Shown here: positions 9,796 through 18,243 of the stretch, in pieces | How positions within the stretch are numbered: the first letter of the stretch is position 1 | Layout: the number at the start of each line of letters is the position of its first letter | Assembly (NCBI RefSeq): GCF_002368395.1 | Contig: NZ_AP018254.1 | Span: 4,898,001 to 4,962,000, forward strand | Length of the DNA: 64,000 nt | Reading direction: 5' to 3' | DNA from: Calothrix sp. NIES-3974 | GTDB lineage: Bacteria; Cyanobacteriota; Cyanobacteriia; Cyanobacteriales; Nostocaceae | Notes under the pieces: model-generated | The model's input: only the letters and a program-made list of their open reading frames with translations | What the model was told of the DNA's origin: nothing | Database searches by the model: none | Position numbers and translations under genes: made by a program

Positions 9796-10343
9796 TGAGT
9801 TGTTATTGTATATGGGGAATGGAAAATAGGGAATTGAGAGTTGGGGAAGATAGGATTTAGTGTGAACAGCAGGTATATTGATTGTGTTGTTAGCTCTACA
9901 GTTCCCTGTGTTACTAGGTAGATAATCATATTTTTTATTTCACATAAATTGGTATCATCAAATCATGAAAATTTCCGTGAGATGAAACTGATATTTTGCT
10001 CCTGGGATAAGTTCAAAATCAATTTAACTGGTGTATCCTTCCATTGATCAACTAAGTTCCCGTTCCCTAGCGGATTGGAAATATTCATCTCAAGTTTTCA
10101 CTCCAAACATAAATTACGAGAGTAATTGATGACTATAAAATATGAAGATTTACGTATTTCCTGTAAAGATGTAAGAAATATGATTCTCCTACTTACTATA
10201 GTAATCATATTTAAGTAGTGAAAAATAGCGTGCCGTTGACTGATGACTGGTGACTGTTAACCGTCAAGCGTTAACAACCCTACATGTCAGATTTCACAAA
10301 TCCCGCTCGAAATACGGTATATCCTTTACCCTATCTCCTCCTT
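9796..10343. other. Intergenic region with repeat R1
   Basis: No gene is visible. The region contains A/T-rich sequence and R1 copy B (about 10210-10322), which ends just before the 3' end of the truncated kinase gene. The part next to 9796 should hold the promoter of the CHASE3 kinase, but I see no clear promoter hexamers. Confidence 0.6.
10210..10322 (+). repeat. Dispersed repeat R1, copy B
   Basis: The segment matches the copy at 4470-4588 almost base for base over the first 60 bp (GTGAAAAATAGCGTGC, then GACTGGTGACTGTTAACC) and again over ATTTCACAAATCCCGCTCG. It is slightly shorter because one GTCAACTGTCAACC-type duplication is missing. Confidence 0.8.
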
Positions 10344-11270
10344 CTATAACTCACAAAATTTTGGCCAGGTAAAAATTACCTCCGTACCTAATCCTAATTG
10401 TGATTTGATTTGAATCTCTCCTCCCTCTAAATCGACAATTTTTTTCACGATTGATAATCCGACCCCAGTATTTTCTTTTTTATCACGGGGTTCCAAAGTT
10501 TGAAAAATCGTAAATATTTTTTGATGGTATTCAGGAGCAATACCAATCCCATCGTCACGGATGGAAAATTCCCAAAAATCTCCCGTATCACGGACACACA
10601 CATTAATTTTTCCATCTTCCCGGTCATGGTGTTTGATGGCATTATCAATAATTTTCCGCAAAACTTGGAATAGGGGAACTTTTTTGGTTTGAAAAATTGG
10701 TATTTGGGATTGAATTTCGATGTGGAAACTTGCAGGAATTGCCAATGAATGAATCACCTGCTTAATCAACAATTCAATCTCCACCTCCTCCACGGGATAC
10801 TGTACCCGTCCAATTCGGGAATATTCCAACAACCCGTTAATTAATGACTCCATCCGTTCTACCCTTCCCCGCAGTATTTTCAATTGACGTTGGTTTTCTG
10901 GGGTCAGATAACCTGCTAAATCCTCCTCTAACCACTGGGAAATGTGGGCGATCGCTCGCAAAGGTGCTTTCAGGTCATGGGACGCGACGTAGGTGAATTG
11001 ATCCAATTCTTGATTGCGTTTTGTCAGTTGCTGCGTAGTTTTGGCTAACTCCTCAATCTTTTGTTGCAACTTCAATTCTGCTTGTTTGCGTTCTTCAATT
11101 TCCTCAATCACCACGATAAAATATTGGGGTTGATTGTGATTTTGGTCACGCATCAAGGAAGGGGTTATTTCCACCCAGACAATTGATCCGTCTTTACGGA
11201 TGTAACGTTTTTCCAATGAATAGGATTGAATTTCCCCTGTCAATAACTTCTGGACACAATTGGACAGTTA
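10344..11270 (-). pseudogene. PAS-histidine kinase lacking its 5' part
   Basis: The frame opens after a TAA at about 11270-11268 with NCVQKLLTGEIQSYSLEKRY, which is the middle of a PAS domain. The first half of that PAS fold and any upstream sensor domain are missing, and there is no ATG. From TTG 11243 the remainder is 299 residues: the PAC part, a short coiled coil, His89 in YVASHDLKAPLRAI, N-box KIIDNAIKHH, DDGIGI and TGVGLSIV. It closely resembles the kinase at 7990-9795, suggesting duplication. It may be a decaying remnant, or a short soluble kinase expressed from the TTG. The catalytic core itself is intact. Confidence 0.65.
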
Positions 11271-11582
11271 ACTGCTATAGGATACGGTCAACTACCCAAT
11301 TAGATTTGCATCCATTTTACAAGTGTTCTAATCATAATCAAGTTCTGTGCAATTTTCCAATCCTCTTAGGAACGATAGGAGGAACTAAAAAATCTATCTC
11401 CCGGATGATTTTTAAATCGACCAATTACTTCCCTAGGATAATTTGCACTTCCTCACCCTTATAGCTGATGAGGGATGTTAACAACCGCTTCAATCTCGTA
11501 TTAGTTTAGATTAGGATGGAAATCAATATATATAAAACCACTCACCCCAGGGTAAGTGGAAAAGTAGGTGGATATTAGACTG
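11271..11582. other. Intergenic gap upstream of LuxR-type regulator
   Basis: About 310 bp between the broken kinase and the LuxR-type regulator. I see no gene and no remnant of the missing kinase 5' end. A small hairpin-like stretch (CCACTCACCCCAGGGTAAGTG) precedes the regulator, and AGGTGG lies about ten bases before its ATG. Confidence 0.5.
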
Positions 11583-12314
11583 ATGGTAGAACAAAATCAA
11601 GAAATAAAAGTTGTTTTAATTGAAGATCATAACCTAACGCGGATCGGTTTAAAAGCAGCGTTACAAGCAAATCCCCGCATCAACATAGTTGGTGAAGCTG
11701 CTAATGCATCCGAAGGGTTAAAACTATTACAAATTCTGCGTCCCGATGTCGCAACAGTGGATATTGGTTTACCTGACTTTGATGGGATTGAACTAACCCG
11801 TAGATACCGACAATTGCAAACCGAAAACCCCGACTATCAAACAAAATTGCTGGTATTAACCATGCAAAACAGTGAAGAGGCTGTATTAGCTGCCTTGGGT
11901 GCTGGTGCTGATTCCTACTGCATGAAGGACATCGATAGCGAAAAATTACTGGATGCTGTTTCCCAGACCTACGAAGGCAACTCCTGGATCGATCCTACCA
12001 TTGCCGATGTCGTATTGCGCAAAATTCGCCTGGAAAATGCGATCGCCAATGGTAAGGAAGCGGAAAAGAAAATCACCATTCGTGCTGTTGAACCGGAAAT
12101 TGAACAGGTAATTGAAACCTATCCCCTCACACCCAGAGAATTGGAAGTATTAGAATTAATTGTGGCTGGCTGTGATAATGCGGAAATCGCCAAACGACTA
12201 TTTTTGACGGTGGGAACGGTGAAAACCCATGTACGCGGTATTTTGAGTAAGTTGTGTGTTGATGATCGCACCCAAGCAGCAGTCAGAGCTTTACGTGCAG
12301 GAATTGTGTCCTAG
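11583..12314 (+). CDS. LuxR/NarL-family DNA-binding response regulator
   Basis: This is a 243-residue transcription regulator. An N-terminal receiver (acidic pair in LIEDHNLTR, phospho-acceptor Asp60 in VDIGLPDFDG, Thr in VLTMQNS, Lys in YCMKD) is joined to a C-terminal LuxR helix-turn-helix. The latter has YPLTPRELEVLELIVAGC and the recognition part IAKRLFLTVGTVKTHVRGI. It should bind DNA as a dimer after phosphorylation. I chose ATG 11583 rather than a GTG five codons upstream because the receiver begins immediately after it. It points away from the kinase cluster and is the only DNA-binding output nearby, so it is a candidate target of one of those kinases (inference). Confidence 0.9.
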   Translation: MVEQNQEIKVVLIEDHNLTRIGLKAALQANPRINIVGEAANASEGLKLLQILRPDVATVDIGLPDFDGIELTRRYRQLQTENPDYQTKLLVLTMQNSEEAVLAALGAGADSYCMKDIDSEKLLDAVSQTYEGNSWIDPTIADVVLRKIRLENAIANGKEAEKKITIRAVEPEIEQVIETYPLTPRELEVLELIVAGCDNAEIAKRLFLTVGTVKTHVRGILSKLCVDDRTQAAVRALRAGIVS

Positions 12315-12367
12315 ATGACGTGTAATACGAGGACGGAAGTTAACTACTCACCTGATTTGTTGTTTCT

Positions 12368-12390
12368 AGTCAGCGCCGATAGCGCTGACT
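12368..12390. repeat. Perfect 9-bp hairpin after the LuxR regulator gene
   Basis: AGTCAGCGC and GCGCTGACT are separated by five bases. The hairpin lies 54 bases after the regulator's stop codon. There is no T-run, so it is not a classical terminator on the plus strand; it may be a short palindromic repeat or a processing/stability element. Confidence 0.6.
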
Positions 12391-12530
12391 TTGAGGACTA
12401 AAGCCCTCACCACGAGCTGAAAATAGTATGCTAGTTACGTAAGTCCTGTATAATTTACTAGTAATAAATCTAGGTCAATCAACTGTGGGAATGGGATAGA
12501 TTAAACTTAACTTTCACCCCAGAAAATAAA

Positions 12531-14057
12531 TTATGCACCGACCGCTTCTTTCGCTGCGTATAAAACTTCCACATCAATATTATTAATTCCCCTTTCTCTG
12601 GCAAATTTTTCCGTATTGCGCTTGACTTTTCCTTGGACAAATCCAGGGATTTTATTTAATTCTGCTAATCCATCTTTTGTCCAATTTAAATCAGCAGTGA
12701 CGGACATTTCTTTGGTAATTACTTCTTTCGTGTCATGACCACCAAATATTTCTAATAAATGGTCTTCCATTCCCAAGGTGAAGGAGTTATAAACTAAATC
12801 AGCGATTTGATTTGTACCTTCATAACCCATAAATGGTTTATAACCTATTGGAAAATTTTGAATATGAATTGGTGCAGCAATCACACCACAGGGAATCTTT
12901 AGACGTTTACCAATATGACGTTCCATTTGGGTCCCAAAAATTGCTGCTGGTTCAGCTTTGGCAATCCAATTACCTATCTCGGCATTGTCTTCACTAATTA
13001 GCACTTCATCACAGTATTCCCTAACTTGTTCCCGGAACCAATCACTATCATATTGACAGTATGTTCCAGCCCAAACTACATGAATTCCCATTTCTCTAGC
13101 TAAAATTTTTGTCATTGCCGCTGCATGGGTATTATCTCCAAAGACAACAGCTTTTTTATCGGTTAAATTTTGACAATCAATGGAGCGAGAGAACCAAGCT
13201 GCTTGGGATACATATAAGGTTTGTTGATGGATGAATTCTTCGTAGTTAACTACTGTACCTTGTTGATTAATTATTGTTTGAATTTGGCGAATGCAACGTG
13301 CTGTTTCTACCACCCCCATTGGGGTAATATCAACGTAAGGTATATGAAAGTTTTCCTCTAAATAACGAGCGGTCATTAACCCTAATTCCCGATATGGACA
13401 CAGGTTAAACCATGCACGGGGTAATTTTTTTAAATCTTGAACGGATGCACCATCAGGAATAATCAAATTCACCTCAATCCCTAATTCTGCCATCAGGTGT
13501 TTTAATTCCCGACAATCATGTTGATTATGAAAACCAAGGGTAGAAATGCCAATAATATTTACTGAGGGTTTGGCGGTTTTTTCTAAGGTAAGTTCGTTTT
13601 TTTTACCTGCTTTATCAAGATAATATTTAACTATTTGATAGAGGGTTCGATCTGCTGCTTGTAATTCGTTGTAACGATAATGATTAACATCCGCAAGCAA
13701 GACATCGCATTTCGCTTCAATTCGTGCCCTTTCAACAAAATTATGTAAATCTTCCTGTAAAATACTCGATGTACAAGTGGGGGTTAAAACGATTAAATCG
13801 GGGCTTTCTTCTTGGTCTTTTCGGGTAATATTATCAATGACTTTTTCTTGGGAACCTCGTGCTAATACATTGCGGTCAACAACACTAGCTGTCACCGGTG
13901 TAAAATTACGTTCCCGTTCTAGCATTGACCGCATCACATTAAAATAATCATCCCCCAAAGGTGCGTGCATAATTGCATGGACATTTTTAAAGGAACTAGC
14001 TATTCGTAATGTGCCAATATGAGCAGGACCTGCGTACATCCAATAGGCTAATTTCAT
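12531..14057 (-). CDS. chlB: Light-independent protochlorophyllide reductase subunit B
   Basis: ChlB forms the NB component of dark-operative protochlorophyllide reductase with ChlN. It receives electrons from ChlL and reduces protochlorophyllide to chlorophyllide without light. From the chosen ATG the protein is 508 residues, the normal length. It starts [16 protein letters not shown] and includes Asp36 ([11 protein letters not shown]), the known aspartate ligand of the NB iron-sulphur cluster. The nitrogenase-like fold follows ([33 protein letters not shown]). The C-terminal module [12 protein letters not shown] is the separate ChlB tail domain. A longer frame runs 33 codons upstream, but AGGAG lies eight bases before the 14057 ATG, which decides the start. 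chlL and chlN are not in the window. Confidence 0.97.
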   Translation of the reverse strand: MKLAYWMYAGPAHIGTLRIASSFKNVHAIMHAPLGDDYFNVMRSMLERERNFTPVTASVVDRNVLARGSQEKVIDNITRKDQEESPDLIVLTPTCTSSILQEDLHNFVERARIEAKCDVLLADVNHYRYNELQAADRTLYQIVKYYLDKAGKKNELTLEKTAKPSVNIIGISTLGFHNQHDCRELKHLMAELGIEVNLIIPDGASVQDLKKLPRAWFNLCPYRELGLMTARYLEENFHIPYVDITPMGVVETARCIRQIQTIINQQGTVVNYEEFIHQQTLYVSQAAWFSRSIDCQNLTDKKAVVFGDNTHAAAMTKILAREMGIHVVWAGTYCQYDSDWFREQVREYCDEVLISEDNAEIGNWIAKAEPAAIFGTQMERHIGKRLKIPCGVIAAPIHIQNFPIGYKPFMGYEGTNQIADLVYNSFTLGMEDHLLEIFGGHDTKEVITKEMSVTADLNWTKDGLAELNKIPGFVQGKVKRNTEKFARERGINNIDVEVLYAAKEAVGA

Positions 14058-14533
14058 GAATCTTCTCCTTGGAAGAAAATAGAATACAGGAGATAGGAAA
14101 CAGGAGATAGAAGAAATTAGGGAATTATTTTGGTATTCATATTTTGCATTTACCAAATATCACAAATCAGCCTAACTACGTATCTTTAAATTTTAGAATC
14201 CGAGACACGATATATCGCGTCTCTACATATCCTATCTCCTGTCTCCTGTTTTGACGCTTTTCATTGTCGCAAATAAATTCCTGCTGATAAAGGGTGCGAT
14301 CGCAAAGAATTAAAACAGCTATCATCCCTCAAATCCCTGTATAGCTTGTCTTCGCTTACTGTCAATAATTTGTTTTTTGTGACTATTTATTTAATGAATA
14401 CTTTATTTACCTTTAGCTAAATTAATTTACAAATATTTATTTAAGAAGTATCAAGTATTTGATTTATTCAACCCAATTGTGATATTAGATAGACGAAATC
14501 ACTTAAATTAAAGTATAAAGAGGGTGACTAAAT
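14058..14533. other. Divergent intergenic region, chlB / KAS III gene
   Basis: No gene is visible. Next to chlB lies a near-direct repeat of CAGGAGATAG (about 14084-14111). An inverted version of the same words (CCTATCTCCTGTCTCCTG) occurs at 14229-14250, and the palindrome at 14202-14223 sits between them. The remaining half is very A/T-rich. Promoters for both divergent genes must lie here, but I cannot place them with confidence. Confidence 0.6.
14202..14223. repeat. Short palindrome R4 (GATATATC centre)
   Basis: GAGACACGATATATCGCGTC followed by TC is a near-perfect palindrome. The same GACGCGATATATCGCGTC core occurs at 45195-45214. Confidence 0.7.
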
Positions 14534-15529
14534 TTGCAGAAAAGAAAAATTAAAATAGTCTCCACAGGAAAGTATTTGCCAAAAACCGAAGTGACAGCGA
14601 AACAATTAGCTGCATCAATTGGGACAACGGAAGATTGGATTTTGAAAAAATCCGGTGTGGAGGTTCGTTATTTTGCTCAAGGAGAAACTGCTTCCCAAAT
14701 GGGTGCATTTGCAGCGAAAAATGCCCTAGAAGCAGCGAATTTATCTATTAAGGATATTGACTGTATTATTAGTACCAGTGGAGTTCCAGAGCAAGCTTTA
14801 CCCTGCAATGCAGCCTTAATTCAACAACATTTAGGTGCAGAAGATTCAGGGATACCAGCCTTTGATATTAACTCCACCTGTTTAAGTTTTATTACTGGTT
14901 TGGATACGATTTCCTATTTAATTGCCGCAGGTAGATACAAACAAGTATTATTAGTAGCAACGGAGGTGGCAAGTCAGGGAATTAATTGGCAAGAGAAAGA
15001 GAGTTCGACCCTATTTGGTGATGGTGCTGCGGCGGTGATAATTAGTTCAACACAGACCCATGAAACAGCAGAAATTATCACATCCAGGATGGAGACCTAT
15101 AGTAAAGGAGCGCAGATGACAGAGTGTCGAGGGGGAGGAAATAAACATCACCCGACCGAGTATGGAAGCAATCCAGATTATTTTTTATTTCGGATGGATG
15201 GGAGGGGGATATTTCGACTAACTTCGCAGATTTTACCAGGATTTATTGAACGTTTATTAGCACCAACCGGGTTAAAAATCACCGAAATGCAGATGATAAT
15301 TCCCCACCAAGCAAGCTTAATGGCAATTCGATTATTGCGCAGTCAATTAGGCGTACCAGCAGCAAAGGTGATGGTGATTGCCCATAATCATGGTAATGCG
15401 ATCGCGGCTTCAATACCAATGGCGCTACATGAGGCAATTGTCCAGGGAAAAATCAAACGGGGTGACAAAATTATGTTACTAGGAACATCTGCGGGGTTTT
15501 CGGTGGGAGGGATAGTACTTGAATTTTGA
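14534..15529 (+). CDS. KAS III-family (3-oxoacyl-ACP synthase III-like) enzyme
   Basis: This 331-residue thiolase-fold enzyme has the catalytic triad Cys116 (FDINSTCLSF), His258 (IPHQAS) and Asn288 (NHGNAIAAS), so it should condense or transfer acyl groups. The active-site context NSTCLSF differs from the DTAAACA-like box of housekeeping FabH. It matches the broader KAS III-like group used in secondary metabolism, often for acyl transfer or unusual starter units. It starts at TTG, supported by a GAGGGTGA ribosome-binding site about eight bases upstream. Its stop codon lies 11 bases inside the next gene (ATP-grasp ligase), so the two are coupled, and a Rieske oxygenase follows. Substrate unknown. 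Confidence 0.82.
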   Translation: MQKRKIKIVSTGKYLPKTEVTAKQLAASIGTTEDWILKKSGVEVRYFAQGETASQMGAFAAKNALEAANLSIKDIDCIISTSGVPEQALPCNAALIQQHLGAEDSGIPAFDINSTCLSFITGLDTISYLIAAGRYKQVLLVATEVASQGINWQEKESSTLFGDGAAAVIISSTQTHETAEIITSRMETYSKGAQMTECRGGGNKHHPTEYGSNPDYFLFRMDGRGIFRLTSQILPGFIERLLAPTGLKITEMQMIIPHQASLMAIRLLRSQLGVPAAKVMVIAHNHGNAIAASIPMALHEAIVQGKIKRGDKIMLLGTSAGFSVGGIVLEF

Positions 15530-16712
15530 GGTTTGTACTAATATCCTGTTTACGGGTGGACGCGCTCCTGTAACCTTGGATTTAGCAAGATTATTTGCCA
15601 GTGCTGGTTATCGGGTATTTGTTGCGGATAGTATGCAGCATCAGTTATGCAGTCTGTCGCGATATGTTAGTGAGAATTTTTTTGTTCCATCACCCCGTCA
15701 TGATTATCCAGGGTATATTCAAGCTTTGGAGAAAATTATTCAAGAGCAAAAAATTGATTTATTAATTCCCACCTGTGAGGAGATTTTTTATATTTCCCAT
15801 GCACTTCCTAGATTGTCCCAATTATGTCAGGTATGTGCAGAGTCTTTAGATCGGTTAGATCGATTACATAATAAATGGGAATTTATCCAACTGGCTCAAA
15901 ATCAAAATTTACAAGTTCCCCAGACTTGGTTTTTAAAAACCTCTGAGGATTTAGATAATTTAATCCAAACAAGCTCAATTAAACTGATTTTTAAACCAGT
16001 TTATTCTCGTTTTGCAAGCCATATACATACTTTTAACCCAGATATTCAAAACCGACCAGATATTACAATTACTCCCACCCAACCTTGGGTAGCTCAGGAA
16101 TATATCATCGGTCAACACTATTCCAGTTATAGTATCGCTCATCGTGGTCAAATTACCGCCCATGCCGTTTATCCAAGTATTTTTACAGCCGGGAAAGGAG
16201 CCTGTATTTACTTTGAATCAATTGACCACCCTAGTATTTTCACATGGGTCAATAAATTTATTACCGCAATCAATTTTACGGGTCAAATAGCCTTTGATTG
16301 GATTGAAAATCAAAATGGAGAATTGTACCCATTAGAATGTAATCCTCGAACCATCAGCGCCATTCATTTATTCACCCCCGCTGATAATTTACCCCAAGCA
16401 TTTATCTCCCTGCCCCAGCAAATAATTAAACCCCAACCTCAACGAAAAGCAATGATATTAATGGCAATGTTAATCTACGGATTACCAAGTGCTATTGTGA
16501 CTAACCGCGTCAAAACATGGCTCAAAATATTTTTAAAAACCCCAGATGTAATTTTCCGTTTCCATGACCCCTTACCATTTTTATCGATTTGGATAATTTT
16601 AATTCAAGCCCTCATTACCAGTTTCAAAACAAAACAAACCCTGCAACAAGTTTCCACCCAAGATATTGAATGGGATGGTGAAGAAATAGGGAGTGATAAA
16701 TCAGATTTTTGA
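15519..16712 (+). CDS. ATP-grasp domain ligase
   Basis: This 397-residue protein begins with a Rossmann-like pre-ATP-grasp domain (NILFTGGRAPVTLDLARLFA). An ATP-grasp fold follows: LIFKPVYSRFASH (phosphate-binding region), WVAQEYIIGQHYSSYS, then FDWIENQNGELYPLECNPR (metal/ATP-binding acidic residues). The family joins a carboxylate, via an acyl-phosphate, to an amine or other nucleophile. It resembles carbamoyl-phosphate-synthase-like ligases rather than the RimK-like microviridin ligases MdnB/MdnC. The TTG start overlaps the KAS III gene by 11 bases. The C-terminal 90 residues contain hydrophobic stretches (FLSIWIILIQALITSF), which is unusual. With KAS III and Rieske neighbours it suggests a small-molecule pathway. 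Confidence 0.78.
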   Translation: MNFEVCTNILFTGGRAPVTLDLARLFASAGYRVFVADSMQHQLCSLSRYVSENFFVPSPRHDYPGYIQALEKIIQEQKIDLLIPTCEEIFYISHALPRLSQLCQVCAESLDRLDRLHNKWEFIQLAQNQNLQVPQTWFLKTSEDLDNLIQTSSIKLIFKPVYSRFASHIHTFNPDIQNRPDITITPTQPWVAQEYIIGQHYSSYSIAHRGQITAHAVYPSIFTAGKGACIYFESIDHPSIFTWVNKFITAINFTGQIAFDWIENQNGELYPLECNPRTISAIHLFTPADNLPQAFISLPQQIIKPQPQRKAMILMAMLIYGLPSAIVTNRVKTWLKIFLKTPDVIFRFHDPLPFLSIWIILIQALITSFKTKQTLQQVSTQDIEWDGEEIGSDKSDF

Positions 16713-16972
16713 CAAACAATATTTTTATAGAAGTCATATCAATATGGTTCGGCTCAGAAAAATCATTAACCCAAAATAATTGTAGAGATGCGTTAGCGTT
16801 CAGCTCCTCTGAAAGAGGCTACATCACGTCTTCTTCCAAAATCACCATGAAAAATCATTAAAATCGTATTGGGAGTTATATTTGATTTTTGACAAAAGCC
16901 GGTTCCTATTCCCCACCTATACAAGCCATTTAAATATTTAAATCAGATTCCTGTATTAACCCCCTTCCCACG
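16713..16972. other. Spacer between ATP-grasp and Rieske genes
   Basis: 260 bp without a gene. It contains an imperfect palindrome-like stretch around 16780-16830 with the words GTAGAGATGCGTTAGCG and CTCCTCTGAAAGAGG. These look like a degraded member of the R4 palindrome group. The gap means the Rieske gene could have its own promoter. Confidence 0.4.
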
Positions 16973-18016
16973 ATGAATAATTATCCTCATCAAGCTTGGT
17001 ATATCGCCTGCACATCCCAGGAATTGAAACAAAATACCCCGATTCAACGCACAATTAATCATATTCCCCTAGTCATTTTCCGCAGCCAAAATCATCAAAT
17101 TATTGCCTTCTTAGATAAATGTCCCCATCGTCACATTCCCCTTTCATCGGGATATATCCATAACCAGCATTTAGTTTGTCCCTACCACGGTTGGGAATTT
17201 GACAATCATGGAATTTGTCAACAACAACCAGGGAATATTTGCTATCAAAATCAACCCAAACACAATTTAACAAAATATCCAGCCATCGAACTATACCATC
17301 ATATTTGGATATATCTCACCCCTGAAATAACACCCCCAACCGCACCCTATCAACTTCCCCACATCAATCAACCTGGTTTTAGCACCTTTTACTGGAAAAT
17401 GACCAGTCAAGCAACCTTAGAAAATATCGCCGAAAATTTCCTCGATGCAACCCATACCCACTTCGTTCATCGGGGATTAATCAGAAAACCTCAAAAACGC
17501 CAAGAAGTTACCGTCAAAATTACTCGTTCTCAGCAATTTGTCGAAGCAATTTATCTCGGAGAACAACAAATTTCAGGATTAATTTATCAAATTCTCGCAC
17601 CCGGATGTCATCAAGTCACCTCCATCGGTCGATTTATTTTGCCAAGTATTGCCCAATTAGAATATCAAACCAATCGACCCGATTATCGTCTATTTATTTC
17701 CTTGATTTTAACACCAATTAAAGACAACCTGACCCAGGGATATATTTTCGTTACCTTTCGCTGGGGTTTACCAAATTGGCTAGGTAAATTAATTGCTCGA
17801 CCCCTATTTATCCTTGCAGCTCAACAAGACCAAAAAATCCTCAATTTGCAAGCGAGTAATATGCAGCAATTTCCCCCACAAAACTTTGTCATTACGGAAA
17901 TAGATATAATTAAACCCCATATTGATTATTTACTTAAATCTAGCTTAAACCCTTCTCCAACTCCCAATCATCACCTGGATATTAATTGGGAAAAAACAAT
18001 CAAAATTATGCTATAA
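16973..18016 (+). CDS. Rieske [2Fe-2S] non-haem iron oxygenase
   Basis: This is a 347-residue oxygenase alpha-subunit type protein. The Rieske cluster motif is complete: Cys50-x-His52, 16 residues, Cys69-x2-His72 (CPHRHIPL and CPYHGWEFD). The mononuclear iron site follows in ENFLDATHTHFVHRG with Asp158, His161 and His166. Such enzymes hydroxylate, demethylate or desaturate aromatic or other cyclic substrates, using electrons from a ferredoxin or reductase. No reductase is encoded nearby. It lies 260 bp after the ATP-grasp gene on the same strand. Membership in a KAS III/ATP-grasp/Rieske cluster is inference; the substrate cannot be told. Confidence 0.87.
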   Translation: MNNYPHQAWYIACTSQELKQNTPIQRTINHIPLVIFRSQNHQIIAFLDKCPHRHIPLSSGYIHNQHLVCPYHGWEFDNHGICQQQPGNICYQNQPKHNLTKYPAIELYHHIWIYLTPEITPPTAPYQLPHINQPGFSTFYWKMTSQATLENIAENFLDATHTHFVHRGLIRKPQKRQEVTVKITRSQQFVEAIYLGEQQISGLIYQILAPGCHQVTSIGRFILPSIAQLEYQTNRPDYRLFISLILTPIKDNLTQGYIFVTFRWGLPNWLGKLIARPLFILAAQQDQKILNLQASNMQQFPPQNFVITEIDIIKPHIDYLLKSSLNPSPTPNHHLDINWEKTIKIML

Positions 18017-18145
18017 ATTCACTATTCCGGATTTGTAGTAAGCTCCTAAAACTTTTAGTGAGTAGAGAGTAACGGGAGTAGGGAGTAGTAGGAAGATTAA
18101 CCCATTACTCAAGGCTTATTAATCCCTTGTGAGAAATACAGGACT
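18017..18145 (+). repeat. Dispersed repeat R3, copy 1
   Basis: About 125 bp with the order CCGGATTTG, CTCCTAAAACTTTTAGTGAG, GGGAGTAGTAGGAAGATTAA, CCCATTACTCAAGGCTTATT and CCCTTGTGAGAAATACAGGA. Related copies occur at about 20330-20405, 43918-43998, 45130-45272 (inverted) and 61490-61612 (inverted). The GGGAGTA heptamer inside it is the typical cyanobacterial tandem-repeat word. Confidence 0.8.
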
Positions 18146-18243
18146 ATACTGTTTAAATTTGTTCCATTTGATACATTTTCTTCCCCTACTCCCAAAAGCT
18201 CCAAAAACTTCCCGTCAGGTATCAACTCCAAAGTAAAACGGTA

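Noticed and set aside
12368-12390. Classical terminator of the LuxR regulator gene
   Set aside because: The stem is perfect but no T-run follows on the plus strand.
15519-16712. ATP-grasp gene as the missing microviridin ligase
   Set aside because: Its N-terminal domain and motifs are of the carbamoyl-phosphate-synthase-like kind, not RimK/MdnC-like, and it is 30 kb away and fused to a KAS III operon.
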